In this document: positions 16,549-23,097 of the stretch, piece after piece
Numbering within the stretch: position 1 is the first letter of the stretch
Layout: each line of letters begins with the position of its first letter
Virus record (IMG/VR): IMGVR_UViG_3300017971_000407
Span: 1-44,818 of that record
DNA from: a virus
Reading direction: 5' to 3' (one strand)
Length of the DNA stretch: 44,818 nt
The notes under the pieces: model-generated
What the model saw: only the letters and a program-made list of their open reading frames with translations
Told to the model about the DNA's origin: nothing
Databases searched by the model: none
Position numbers and translations under genes: made by a program

Positions 16549-17336
16549 CAGGCCGCCTCCTTATCGTCCTCTTCCACGAGGGTTGCGTAGTAGCTACCGG
16601 CTGCGGCGGTCGTGATGAGAATGATGCGGCCACCGGAGTCGGGGTCATCCGGGTAGCCCTTCGCCATCGGAAGAGCTGCTTTGTATGCGTCCTCGAACTC
16701 GGGTTGGAAGGCAGCCTCGTCGCAGATCACCAGCGAGGCGGTGTAGGAACGGAACATATCGGCACCCTGCGGGATCCCAGCGATCACCGATCCGTTGGGA
16801 TACCACAGCTCACCTCGGGTCGGGGTCAGCTCGGTAGCGCGCATGAACAGCGGCATCGCCCTCTCGATGAACGCGCAACGGGCATGCAGCCACGAGTTGC
16901 GGTACACGAGGTTCCATGCGTCTTCTGCCTTCTTGGATTGGATCATCACCCGCGATTGCGGGTGGAAGCGGGCTTCCCAGGTTGCATACGCGCAGCAGAG
17001 CCAGGTCAACATCAACTGCCGCGACTTGGAAATCGCGGCTACGTCTCCTGATTCTTTGCCGTGGATGTGTTGGAGTGCTGCTCGGAGGTACTTCTTGTCG
17101 GTAGGGAAGGGTTTTCGGGGGAACTTGCGGGATCGCTCATCGAATGTCCGAACGAAACCGCCGAAGATGTAGTATTCGGGATCCTTCGTGCACTTCTCGA
17201 TGACCTTCTGGACCTTCGAGGTCGCACAACGGCGATTCATCCCGAGTTGCCGGAGCAGCTCGCGATCGAACGCTTCGAGATCCTTGAGCTGGGCTTGCGA
17301 CCGCAGGACGCGCTCGCTCGTCAACCGCTCGGGCAT
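16548..17336 (-). CDS. terL: Terminase large subunit, N-terminal ATPase half (separate gene)
   Basis: 262 residues from ATG 17336. It has the terminase ATPase signature: an SKSRQLMLTW Walker A-like motif at about residue 102 (the KSRQ form usual in large terminases), Walker B with catalytic glutamate SLVICDEAAF at about 207-216, and the coupling motif IILITTAAAG near the C-terminus. The gene then stops, with no nuclease domain. The nuclease half is 2.4 kb further down the operon at 13275-14180. No frameshift is seen: the end overlaps the next gene by TGATG, so the split looks evolved rather than a sequencing fault. A start at 17354 (GTG) is possible. Confidence 0.8.
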   Translation of the reverse strand: MPERLTSERVLRSQAQLKDLEAFDRELLRQLGMNRRCATSKVQKVIEKCTKDPEYYIFGGFVRTFDERSRKFPRKPFPTDKKYLRAALQHIHGKESGDVAAISKSRQLMLTWLCCAYATWEARFHPQSRVMIQSKKAEDAWNLVYRNSWLHARCAFIERAMPLFMRATELTPTRGELWYPNGSVIAGIPQGADMFRSYTASLVICDEAAFQPEFEDAYKAALPMAKGYPDDPDSGGRIILITTAAAGSYYATLVEEDDKEAA

Positions 17337-17410
17337 TCCACACCACCCCACCACACTTCACAACCCATGAAGAGCGTGGGCGATATGGCGCAGAAATGTC
17401 AAGTTGCCCG

Positions 17411-17447
17411 AAAACAGAACGGCTCCGGGTGTGTGAGCCGGAGCCGT
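17411..17447 (-). terminator. Hairpin terminator after the endolysin
   Basis: A perfect 10-base-pair stem, ACGGCTCCGG with its complement and a 9-base loop, at 17419-17447. On the minus strand it is followed by TTCTGTTTTC. It lies about 70 bases downstream of the endolysin stop and would end the SSB-endolysin transcript before the terminase gene. Confidence 0.6.
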
Positions 17448-17514
17448 CCCAAGGGGAACCAACGCACGTGGTACGAAGGTGTTTCAACGGGGGAACTGTA
17501 CCAGTCAGAGCCGG

Positions 17515-18015
17515 TTACTTCAACCCCCAACGTGCTCGATAACCACGGTTGTCGTAGTGGATGTGGCTGCGGTAGTACCCGAGACCGCCCTCACCCATGC
17601 GCGTGGGTCTGCCGATGCCGTAGCGCATCGTGGGCTCGCTCATCAGCTCGTCGGCAACCTTGTAAACCCGCTTCATGGATACACCTGGCACCTTGAAGTC
17701 CACCGCCATGATGCGCTTCGAGATCCATTTGGTGAGATGTCTGGAGTTTCGTGCTGAATCGGGGATGTAGCGGACGAGCCAGGTGGGCCGGAGACAGTCG
17801 GTGATGATGATAGGCTTGCGGAGCTTCTCGCGGAGCACCTCCAGACTATTCGCCAGTGCCGTCGCCGCGTCTACATCCTGACACACAACCGGGAACCGAT
17901 CGTGCTTACAGACCCGCTTGGGCCAATACACCCGAAAGTCGCTCAACCAGAAGTGATCCGAGACTTTCACGTCTGGGACATCCTGGCCGTCGATCCTCAC
18001 TACCCGTGTCTCCAT
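17515..18015 (-). CDS. Endolysin, peptidase M15 (D,D-carboxypeptidase-like, M15A_3 type)
   Basis: 166 residues from ATG 18015, with GGGAGGGG upstream. It carries the M15 zinc-ligand pattern: SRH at 91-93, AVDF at 104-107 and GGLGYYRSHIHYDNRGYRARW at 143-163, giving likely ligands His93, Asp106 and His153. The substrate would be peptide cross-bridges of peptidoglycan, releasing progeny. The His93 to Asp106 spacing (13) is longer than the usual S-x-H-x-x-G-x-A-x-D, so there is a short insertion. No signal peptide, so a holin is needed for export: candidates are 14737-15072 and 33229-33453. Confidence 0.8.
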   Translation of the reverse strand: METRVVRIDGQDVPDVKVSDHFWLSDFRVYWPKRVCKHDRFPVVCQDVDAATALANSLEVLREKLRKPIIITDCLRPTWLVRYIPDSARNSRHLTKWISKRIMAVDFKVPGVSMKRVYKVADELMSEPTMRYGIGRPTRMGEGGLGYYRSHIHYDNRGYRARWGLK

Positions 18016-18133
18016 CGCCACAACCCCTCCCGAGTGTGTCATTCTGTGCACGCCGAGGGGGATGCGCCCTCGTACCGCAGGCTCTCACGGCGGATCTGTG
18101 CGTGGAGCCGTTGGCCGGTCGGGCGCACCCGCC

Positions 18134-18514
18134 TCAGTCCTCTTCAACCTCCACGTCGTCGCCTTGCTGCCCCGCGAGGAGCAGGGCCACCTCCAGGCGT
18201 TCGGTCGCGTTCCGGTGGAACCCCAGCGAGATGGACTGCGCGACAACCTGCACCGCCTTGCGGAACTTGTCGCCGTCCTTCCACCGGGACGTGGTAAGCA
18301 CCCCATCGAGCTGGATCATCATGCCCTTGCGGAGATGCCGTCCGCAGTGTTCGGCGAGCGGCCCGTAGACCACGACCTTGTGCCAGTCGGCCTTCTTCGG
18401 GTCGTATGGTGATCGCACCCGCAGGTCGAGGATTGCCATTGCGCGTCTTCGTCCCTGTGCAGGGAACATCCTCGGGTCACTATCCAGAAATCCCGACAGC
18501 CGCACGCTGTTCAT
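18134..18514 (-). CDS. ssb: Single-stranded DNA-binding protein
   Basis: 126 residues from ATG 18514. OB-fold pattern: MNSVRLSGFLDSDPRMF opening, then AMAILDLRVRSPY, the W/Y strand WHKVVVYGPLAEHCGRHLRKGMMIQLDGVLTTSRWKDGDKFRKAVQVVAQSI, and an acidic C-terminal tail (DDVEVEED) as in SSB, though it lacks the usual final D-D-x-x-F. It would coat ssDNA and recruit partners in phage replication or recombination. It is divergently transcribed from the plus-strand cluster across a 71-base gap. A weak hairpin (18054-18072) lies between it and the endolysin. Confidence 0.8.
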   Translation of the reverse strand: MNSVRLSGFLDSDPRMFPAQGRRRAMAILDLRVRSPYDPKKADWHKVVVYGPLAEHCGRHLRKGMMIQLDGVLTTSRWKDGDKFRKAVQVVAQSISLGFHRNATERLEVALLLAGQQGDDVEVEED

Positions 18515-18585
18515 GCCCCACCCCGCAACCGCCCTGTGGTACAGTGGGTGTAGACCATTTTTCGTTCGGTGGCAAGGGGGAACCG
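18515..18585. promoter_or_regulatory. Divergent intergenic region between ssb and the plus-strand gene cluster
   Basis: This 71-base gap separates two divergent units and must hold the promoters for one or both. On the plus strand GTGTAGACC could act as an extended -10, with no convincing -35 at 16-18 bases. The element CCTGTGGTACAG includes TGTGGT, matching the first six bases of the operator found elsewhere (TGTGGTGTCATG), but differs after that. I cannot fix the promoters with confidence. Confidence 0.35.
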
Positions 18586-18786
18586 ATGGAAGACGGCAAG
18601 ATTGCAACTCGCTATATGGGCCTGTGCCACTACTGCGGGCTCGGGATCACGGTGCAGGAGATGTATCACAACGTCGGGCACGACAAGGTACACCAGAAGT
18701 GTTTGGAGGAACGCTTTGAGCGACGACAGGGTAACGCCGATTATCGAGGATCTGGCAAGCGTAACGACCCAGATCCAACTTCGTGA
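18586..18786 (+). CDS. Small Cys-containing protein, first gene of plus-strand cluster
   Basis: 66 residues, ATG 18586 with AGGGGG seven bases upstream. A CHYCG knuckle at residues 14-18 and a later His/Cys (HNVGHDKVHQKC, about 28-39) form a likely zinc site, resembling phage zinc-finger mini-proteins. The C-terminus is polar (RRQGNADYRGSGKRNDPDPTS). It overlaps the next gene by about 70 bases. Function unknown. Confidence 0.65.
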   Translation: MEDGKIATRYMGLCHYCGLGITVQEMYHNVGHDKVHQKCLEERFERRQGNADYRGSGKRNDPDPTS

Positions 18787-19027
18787 CCGACTCATTCGGT
18801 TGCTCGCGCACACGTCGCAGTGGATGCTAATGGACGGCTACGGGCACCGCGCAGTGATCCAAGACCATGACGTGACGAATATCGATCGGCTCCTACTGGA
18901 TGCCGAGCAGGTTGGCTGGGACGGGAGGGATGAGGAGTGGTGGAAGACACACGAGTCATTGCGGTGGACGAGTATAGCGTCCGAGAAGTCCGAATCTCCG
19001 AAGAGGACTATCACCGGCGGTTCTTGA
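18716..19027 (+). CDS. Hypothetical protein with TTG start
   Basis: 103 residues. The TTG at 18716 has GGAGG six bases upstream (GGAGGAACGCTTTG), which decides the start. Sequence is acidic, helical in the middle (TTQIQLRDRLIRLLAHTSQWMLMDGYGH) and then IDRLLLDAEQVGWDGRDEEWWKTHESLRW. No known family, membrane segment or cysteine motif. It overlaps both neighbours in other frames, which is typical of this densely packed cluster. Confidence 0.55.
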   Translation: MSDDRVTPIIEDLASVTTQIQLRDRLIRLLAHTSQWMLMDGYGHRAVIQDHDVTNIDRLLLDAEQVGWDGRDEEWWKTHESLRWTSIASEKSESPKRTITGGS

Positions 19028-19197
19028 TCGCGGAAGGCAAGCTCGCCGGAGCGGTGGATACGGCGAAGCTCCACAGGTGGCTGCGTGAGCAGGGGATCAA
19101 CCCGCACCAGGGCTACGGCACTGGCCGCGAGCACTCAAGCGAACACATCATCTTCTTCCAGACCTATTGGAAACGCGAGGTGCCCGATGGAATATAG
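18937..19197 (+). CDS. Hypothetical protein, 86 residues
   Basis: Starts GTG at 18937 or 18940 (two consecutive GTG codons) after GATGAGGAG. Sequence VEDTRVIAVDEYSVREVRISEEDYHRRFLIAEGKLAGAVD, then a helix TAKLHRWLREQGINPHQGYGTGREHSSEHIIFFQTYWKREV. The N-terminal strand pattern is compatible with a small alpha/beta fold. Its final bases overlap the ATG of the next gene. Not recognised. Confidence 0.55.
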   Translation: MVEDTRVIAVDEYSVREVRISEEDYHRRFLIAEGKLAGAVDTAKLHRWLREQGINPHQGYGTGREHSSEHIIFFQTYWKREVPDGI

Positions 19198-19381
19198 GCA
19201 TTACGATCGACTGCTCTTCGCATACGGGTGGGAGGAGAGGATCAACGATCAGATCATGCAGCTCAACGCCGAGGGCTTCGAGCTGATTTCGGCCGACGTG
19301 AACTCGCTCGGCAATGTCCTCGTACACATGAGTCGGAGCGAGGCAATGCCCGAGGCAAAGGAGCCCGATGTTGAAGGATAA
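19187..19381 (+). CDS. DUF4177-like small protein
   Basis: 64 residues, ATG 19187 overlapping the preceding gene. The central segment INDQIMQLNAEGFELISADVNSLGNVLVHMSR has the usual layout of small DUF4177-type proteins (helix with LN-xxGxE/W-EL then strand-turn-strand). Function of that family is unknown. The match is by eye and modest. Confidence 0.5.
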   Translation: MEYRHYDRLLFAYGWEERINDQIMQLNAEGFELISADVNSLGNVLVHMSRSEAMPEAKEPDVEG

Positions 19382-19652
19382 GAGGGAGGGGATCATCGAC
19401 TTCCCCGAAAAGGACGCGGAAGCGGAGTTGAAGAAGGCCAAGAAGTATGCAGCGGGGCTTTTGGTGGACGCAGAGCACTTCGCGCTCGTCACCAAAGGCC
19501 CTGACGATGAGGTCGTGTCCTACATCTTCGCCAAGGGGGGCAGGGTGGTGGTCGAGATGCACGAGCACATAACCAACGCCTGCATGGAGATGGTCCAGCA
19601 TCACATCAAAGAGCCGGGGTCGGTGCCGAACCACTCCCAGGAGCCGAATTGA
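19368..19652 (+). CDS. Hypothetical charged protein, 94 residues
   Basis: ATG 19368 overlaps the end of the previous gene. Highly charged N-terminal helix (DKREGIIDFPEKDAEAELKKAKKYAAGLLVDAEHFALVTKG), then strand-like VVSYIFAKGGRVVVEMHEHITNACMEMVQHH. No zinc or membrane motif. Unknown; conserved overlap supports translation within the cluster. Confidence 0.6.
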   Translation: MLKDKREGIIDFPEKDAEAELKKAKKYAAGLLVDAEHFALVTKGPDDEVVSYIFAKGGRVVVEMHEHITNACMEMVQHHIKEPGSVPNHSQEPN

Positions 19653-19658
19653 GGTGCC

Positions 19659-20015
19659 ATGTTACGTTCCCCTAGAGAGTGGGTTCGCTACAGGAACGAG
19701 GGGCAGTCCTTTGCTCGCTATCACTGCCTCGATCCGTCGTACCCCAGTCGCCAGCTTTGCCACCACCGCCACTGGGGGAATCTCCGTCCGGAGCGATGGA
19801 CAGAGCCCGGCGATCCACCAGTTGACCAGTGCTGCGCTACATGCCTGAAGATGCTCGGGGAGTTCGTATCCCCAGCAAAGAAGGCGAGGATTCTCCGCGA
19901 TCTTCAGTTTGTGTGTAGCCACCCGGAGCGGACCCGTAGGTGGGTGTATTGGACGGAGATGCTCTTCGAGGGTAGCCCCCACAAGGCTGCCTTCCGATAC
20001 AAGCGGGTGCCCTGA
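19659..20015 (+). CDS. Hypothetical protein, 118 residues, His/Arg/Cys-rich
   Basis: ATG 19659 with GAGGTG just upstream. Aromatic and His-rich start (YRNEGQSFARYHCLDPSYPSRQLCHHRHWG) and a CCATCLKM centre; with CLDP, QLCHHRH, CCATC and FVCSH it could bind zinc. The remaining part is basic (AKKARILRDLQFVCSHPERTRRWVYW). Its stop overlaps the next start as TGATG. Not recognised. Confidence 0.6.
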   Translation: MLRSPREWVRYRNEGQSFARYHCLDPSYPSRQLCHHRHWGNLRPERWTEPGDPPVDQCCATCLKMLGEFVSPAKKARILRDLQFVCSHPERTRRWVYWTEMLFEGSPHKAAFRYKRVP

Positions 20016-20191
20016 TGATCCGCTGCACGCCCGAGTATTTCGTCGGCGTGATCCTGGGCTTGGTGCTGGGGTTCATCATCGGCTCGTTCCTGGCGTGGGG
20101 CTACTACATGCGGGCGCGCAATCTGATGCGGATAGCCCAGCGAATGAGGGAGGAGATCGATGAGCGAGGAGACGAGGAATCTGGCTGCTGA
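20015..20191 (+). CDS. Single-pass mini-membrane protein
   Basis: 58 residues, ATG 20015 overlapping the upstream stop as TGATG. A single hydrophobic segment (FVGVILGLVLGFIIGSFLAWGYY, about residues 9-31) follows a short polar start, then a basic/acidic helix (MRARNLMRIAQRMREEIDERGDEESGC). The topology resembles small phage inner-membrane proteins. Its end overlaps the next gene by about 32 bases. A spanin-like or superinfection role is conjecture. Confidence 0.6.
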   Translation: MIRCTPEYFVGVILGLVLGFIIGSFLAWGYYMRARNLMRIAQRMREEIDERGDEESGC

Positions 20192-20474
20192 TGCACGTGA
20201 ACGGCTTACTGCGACGGAGCCCAGTGATGCTATGGCGCTGGGACCGGAGGTGACGCCACCCGGCAAAGAGGCTCCCGCTACTCGAAGGGGCTCCGCTTCG
20301 GAGCCCCGGTTGAAGCTCGTGACCGACTGCGACGAACGGGGCTGGCTCAAGTACAGCTTCACGGTACACGCGAAGCACATGGCATCTACGGTCCCCTCGG
20401 GTGGGCGCAACGGCATCGAGGCGGTGCTATTGGCACTGATGAAAGTCAACGACAAGGACATCAAGGATGGCTGA
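20160..20474 (+). CDS. Hypothetical protein, 104 residues
   Basis: ATG 20160 with GGGAGGAG well placed upstream. N-terminal 50 residues are acidic and low in order (MSEETRNLAADARERLTATEPSDAM ... PGKEAPATRRG); the last 50 (LKLVTDCDERGWLKYSFTVHAKHMASTVPSGGRNGIEAVLLALMKVNDKDIKDG) look folded. Not recognised. The stop overlaps the next gene start. Confidence 0.6.
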   Translation: MSEETRNLAADARERLTATEPSDAMALGPEVTPPGKEAPATRRGSASEPRLKLVTDCDERGWLKYSFTVHAKHMASTVPSGGRNGIEAVLLALMKVNDKDIKDG

Positions 20475-20835
20475 TGGATTGGACCGCGCAGTACAGCGGG
20501 TCATACGCGGCGACATCTTTTTCACCGAAGAGGGCTTTACGGTTGGGCGGTTCAAGCCGTGTCCCGTGTGCGGCATGCTTATGTTCTCCTCCGGAGCCGA
20601 GCACATTTGCAACGAGCCGCCCAACTACACCGGGATTGGCGTCATCAAGGACAGCGAGAAGAAGAGCAACTTCTCGCTACTGGAGCAGACGCTACGTGCG
20701 TGGATGCGGGTCATGGACAAGGCGTACAAGCGCGACATCGAGCGCAAGATATTCGGCAACCAGTGTCCGCAGTGCGGCAAGGCGACCAGTGAGCTGTGTC
20801 CTGGGTGCGGGCGCTGCGCGGGGTGCTGCGGATGA
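20467..20835 (+). CDS. Double zinc-ribbon protein
   Basis: 122 residues, ATG 20467 overlapping the previous end. First site PCPVCGMLMFSSGAEHIC at 31-48; second at the C-terminus CPQCG ... CPGCGRCAGCCG with a cluster of Cys. Between them a helix EQTLRAWMRVMDKAYKRDIERKIFGN. The eight or more Cys residues indicate one or two zinc ribbons. May act as a DNA- or protein-binding adaptor; function unknown. ATGA overlap joins it to the next gene. Confidence 0.65.
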   Translation: MADGLDRAVQRVIRGDIFFTEEGFTVGRFKPCPVCGMLMFSSGAEHICNEPPNYTGIGVIKDSEKKSNFSLLEQTLRAWMRVMDKAYKRDIERKIFGNQCPQCGKATSELCPGCGRCAGCCG

Positions 20836-21020
20836 TGAGCGTCCGGCCTGATGCGCTGTGGCATGAAATCTACGAGGGTCGCCTTTACGTCCCTTGGTGG
20901 AAAACGATTCTGCCAAGGCTGTTCGGATTCAAGGTGGTGCATTTCTCTGGCGATTACATGGTGACGGTATACTCGTGGCGCGGGAAGCTGTACTGCATGA
21001 AGGTGGAGAAGGTGCTATGA
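20832..21020 (+). CDS. Hypothetical protein, 62 residues
   Basis: ATG 20832 (or 20835) overlaps the upstream stop. Strand- and aromatic-rich (RLYVPWWKTILPRLFGFKVVHFSGDYMVTVYSWRGKLYCMKVEKVL). The segment WWKTILPRLFGFKVV may be membrane-active, but it is short. The following Tat-signal gene starts inside its stop (ATGA), so the two could form a unit. Family not recognised. Confidence 0.55.
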   Translation: MMSVRPDALWHEIYEGRLYVPWWKTILPRLFGFKVVHFSGDYMVTVYSWRGKLYCMKVEKVL

Positions 21021-21334
21021 AGAGACGTGACTTCCTAAAGCTCCTCGGAATCAGTGGTGGCGCAGCAGTCGCGGCGACCATCCCAGCATCAAAGGCCGAA
21101 GGTGACGCACCGCCGGACCCGAGAATGCGGTTCATGCTGACTGGCGGGGTGGCGTGCGTGAACTTCAACGACTGCATCATTGGGCGACCGCTGGACGAGA
21201 CTACGTGGTACGAGACGCGGGCGCAGGCGGAGATGGGTTGGCTGGCGACGGTTCGATCGGAGAGCTGGACCACGAAGCCGAAGCTGTACGAGTGGCGCAA
21301 TGCGCGCTGGGAAGACTTGGAGATGGGAAAATGA
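21017..21334 (+). CDS. Phage-encoded protein with twin-arginine (Tat) signal peptide
   Basis: 105 residues, ATG 21017 overlapping the upstream stop as ATGA. The N-terminus MKRRDFLKLLGISGGAAVAATIP contains RRDFLK, an exact R-R-x-F-L-K motif, then a hydrophobic stretch and SKA before EGD, a plausible cleavage site after Ala27. The rest is about 78 residues with aromatic and Cys positions (VACVNFNDC, TTWYETRAQAEMGWLATVRSESW, YEWRNARWEDLEMGK). A Tat signal means the protein should fold in the cytoplasm and be exported. Function of the mature part unknown; it could act in the envelope during infection. Confidence 0.75.
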   Translation: MKRRDFLKLLGISGGAAVAATIPASKAEGDAPPDPRMRFMLTGGVACVNFNDCIIGRPLDETTWYETRAQAEMGWLATVRSESWTTKPKLYEWRNARWEDLEMGK

Positions 21335-21408
21335 CCGACAAGAACTACACCGACATCACGCTCGTGAACACCTATCTCGAAGAGGAGCGCGAGGAAGCGG
21401 CCAAATGA
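21331..21408 (+). CDS. 25-residue acidic peptide
   Basis: ATG 21331 overlaps the upstream stop (ATGA) and its stop overlaps the next ATG. Sequence MTDKNYTDITLVNTYLEEEREEAAK. Perfect chain of ATGA overlaps on both sides supports that it is translated. No function can be inferred. Confidence 0.45.
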   Translation: MTDKNYTDITLVNTYLEEEREEAAK

Positions 21409-21857
21409 GACGCATCCTCTTCACCGGCAGCCGCAAGCAACGGATGCCTGACCGTGAGAAGGCGATCGTCTATGGGGTGCTGACGACGCTCGGGACCGAC
21501 TGGATCGCCATTACCGGCGGAGCCACGGGAGTCGATGACTGTGTGTACTCGTGGTGCCACGGGCACGGCATCCACGTGGCGGTGGTGAAGGCGTTGTGGT
21601 GGAAGCACGGCCGGGCTGCGGGTCCACGTCGCAACGCCGTCATGTTGGACCTTCGCCCAGACGAGGTGATTGCGTTCCCGAGGAAGGACTCGAAGGGGAC
21701 GCTCGACATGATCCGCAAGGCCAAGGCGAAGGGTGTGCCCGTGCGGGTCTATCCACTGGACCAGACAACGATTCCTGACGCCGAGGGGCCGAACGCCTGC
21801 TCGGGAACCGAACACCACGACCCCAACTGCGGGGGCACATGCGGGGTGCTGGAATGA
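21405..21857 (+). CDS. DUF2493 / YspA-like SLOG-family protein
   Basis: 150 residues, ATG 21405 overlapping the upstream stop. The SLOG Rossmann pattern is clear: RRILFTGSRKQRMP at the N-terminus, WIAITGGATGVDD (GGATGVD) at about 33-45, then HVAVVKALWWKHGRAAGPRRNAVMLDLRPDEVIAFP with the AGPxRN-xxM signature. Such proteins bind nucleotide-like ligands and are widespread in phages and defence systems; no activity is known for this group. The C-terminal extension (CSGTEHHDPNCGGTCGVLE) is Cys/His-rich and may bind zinc. Confidence 0.8.
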   Translation: MRRILFTGSRKQRMPDREKAIVYGVLTTLGTDWIAITGGATGVDDCVYSWCHGHGIHVAVVKALWWKHGRAAGPRRNAVMLDLRPDEVIAFPRKDSKGTLDMIRKAKAKGVPVRVYPLDQTTIPDAEGPNACSGTEHHDPNCGGTCGVLE

Positions 21858-22174
21858 CTGGAGACGCCATGAAACATATCCCCAACTGCGTCCACTGCGG
21901 CCAGCAGCTCGGCGCAAACGCGAACGCGCAGGAGGTCCACGAGTCCTTCTGGCGTCACAAGAACCCACGCGACTGCATCGACTTCTTCCGCCAGCGGCTC
22001 AACATGCTGGAGAACTTTGAGGAGGAGGACGACTGCTGGGGTTCGAGGATGACAGAGCGGGTAGATGGCATCGAGAACCGCCTGTCGATACTCGAAACCA
22101 TGTTCGGCGCTCACCACGTCCACCCCCCGGCTCCACCGGCTCCAGTGGACCCACGAGATCGAGGGAGTGAGTGA
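21854..22174 (+). CDS. Small zinc-knuckle protein with coiled coil
   Basis: 106 residues from ATG 21854 (ATGA overlap); a second ATG at 21869 has GGAG five bases upstream and could be used instead, giving 101 residues. NCVHCGQQLG near the N-terminus and a later RDC at about residue 40 suggest a zinc site. Helical TERVDGIENRLSILETMFG is probably a short coiled coil. Proline-rich end (VHPPAPPAPVDPRDRG). Not recognised. Confidence 0.55.
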   Translation: MTGDAMKHIPNCVHCGQQLGANANAQEVHESFWRHKNPRDCIDFFRQRLNMLENFEEEDDCWGSRMTERVDGIENRLSILETMFGAHHVHPPAPPAPVDPRDRGSE

Positions 22175-22449
22175 TGGGGTACTTCTCCAACGCCTGCGAG
22201 GGATCCGAGTACGAGGAGCGGTGGTGCCGGAGGTGCAAGCACGGAGAGACCTACGAAGGCCAGAGTTGCCCGGTGCTACAGCTCCACTTCGTCTGGAACT
22301 ACGCGCAGTTCGACCGCCGGGGCCTGGAAGCTCGCCCAGGAACCAAGGCGGCGCAGATCCGCGAGGGACTGTCCATCTTCATCCCGCGCAGCGACGATGG
22401 ACTCGACAATGAGCAGTGCAAGATGTTCCTACCCACGGATGAGGGGTGA
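22174..22449 (+). CDS. Cys-rich hypothetical protein, 91 residues
   Basis: ATG 22174 follows GGGAGTGAGTG. CEGSEYEERWCRRCKHGETYEGQSCPVL at about residues 7-34 forms a four-Cys arrangement, then aromatic and basic (LHFVWNYAQFDRRGLEARPGTKAAQIREG) and a further CKMF near the end. Probably zinc-binding. A GTG one codon upstream is an alternative start. Function unknown. Confidence 0.6.
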   Translation: MGYFSNACEGSEYEERWCRRCKHGETYEGQSCPVLQLHFVWNYAQFDRRGLEARPGTKAAQIREGLSIFIPRSDDGLDNEQCKMFLPTDEG

Positions 22450-22454
22450 TACGA

Positions 22455-22712
22455 ATGAACGAAGGAAACGAACCCCTCCACTGGGGCGACCAAGAGGTGC
22501 CGAACTGCACCAACTGCCAGGGACCGATCGATCTCACGGATCCGGACTGCTCTCGCAGCGTCCGTACACCCGTGGGGACCATGTTCTACCATGCACGTCT
22601 GGAATACTGTATCGGCGCGCTCCGGGACGAGACGAAGCTCCTACGTGCTCAACTGAAGAACACGGTTGAGAAGGTGGCCGAGCTTGCGCGAAAGGCGGAT
22701 CGACAACCATGA
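22455..22712 (+). CDS. Cys-rich hypothetical protein with C-terminal coiled coil
   Basis: 85 residues, ATG 22455 with GAGGGGTGAT upstream. EVPNCTNCQGPIDLTDPDCSRS at 14-35 has a CxxC plus Cys; YCIGALRDETKLLRAQLKNTVEKVAELARKAD is a clear helix, probably coiled coil. Its stop overlaps the next ATG (ATGA). Unknown; likely a zinc mini-protein dimer. Confidence 0.6.
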   Translation: MNEGNEPLHWGDQEVPNCTNCQGPIDLTDPDCSRSVRTPVGTMFYHARLEYCIGALRDETKLLRAQLKNTVEKVAELARKADRQP

Positions 22713-22987
22713 GTGACTTCTCTGGACTGATTGGCAAGAACCTGTGGGTTGCCTCCATCAACAAAACCACGCTGAATGCCGGCAAGCCGTACCTGCGTGG
22801 AACAGTCGGCGGAGCCTACGTGGAGAAGGTTCCAGATCCAGACTTCGAGGGTGACAGGGGCGTCTGGCTCGTCACCATCGACTGTGATGGCGCGGTCGAG
22901 GAGTTCTCTCTCTCTGGCCTGTTGTACACGCACGAGGTATGGCTGCTCGATACGACCGAGGCACCTGTCGTCAAGCAGGGCACATGA
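22709..22987 (+). CDS. Beta-rich hypothetical protein, 92 residues
   Basis: ATG 22709 overlaps the upstream stop. Alternating strands (NLWVASINKTTLNAGKPYLRGTVGGAYVEKVP, GVWLVTIDCDGAVEEFSLSGLLYTHEVWLLD) suggest a small beta barrel, perhaps SH3- or OB-like. No cysteine motif. Stop overlaps the next start as ATGA. Function unknown. Confidence 0.6.
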   Translation: MSDFSGLIGKNLWVASINKTTLNAGKPYLRGTVGGAYVEKVPDPDFEGDRGVWLVTIDCDGAVEEFSLSGLLYTHEVWLLDTTEAPVVKQGT

Positions 22988-23097
22988 GTGAGCCCATGAC
23001 ACTGAAGCAATGGCTCGTAGTCGGTCCGATCATCTTCTTCGGCAGCGCCGTAGTCGGCTTCATCGTCGCCTTCGTCGCCGGGCGGATCCGCCGATGA
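22984..23097 (+). CDS. 37-residue membrane peptide
   Basis: ATG 22984 overlaps the upstream stop. One hydrophobic segment (WLVVGPIIFFGSAVVGFIVAFVAG, about residues 10-33) and a basic tail (RIRR). Its stop overlaps the next start (ATGA). Shape fits a small inner-membrane peptide; possible roles include lysis inhibition or membrane depolarisation, but none is shown. Confidence 0.55.
   Translation: MSEPMTLKQWLVVGPIIFFGSAVVGFIVAFVAGRIRR

Noticed and set aside
17397-17402. TTGACA on the minus strand upstream of terminase as a late promoter
   Set aside because: No convincing -10 at 16-18 bases; the late promoter may need a phage factor or lie elsewhere.
17458-17535. Short plus-strand frame after AAGGGGAACC near the terminator
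   Set aside because: Only about 24 codons, overlaps the endolysin end on the other strand, no context.
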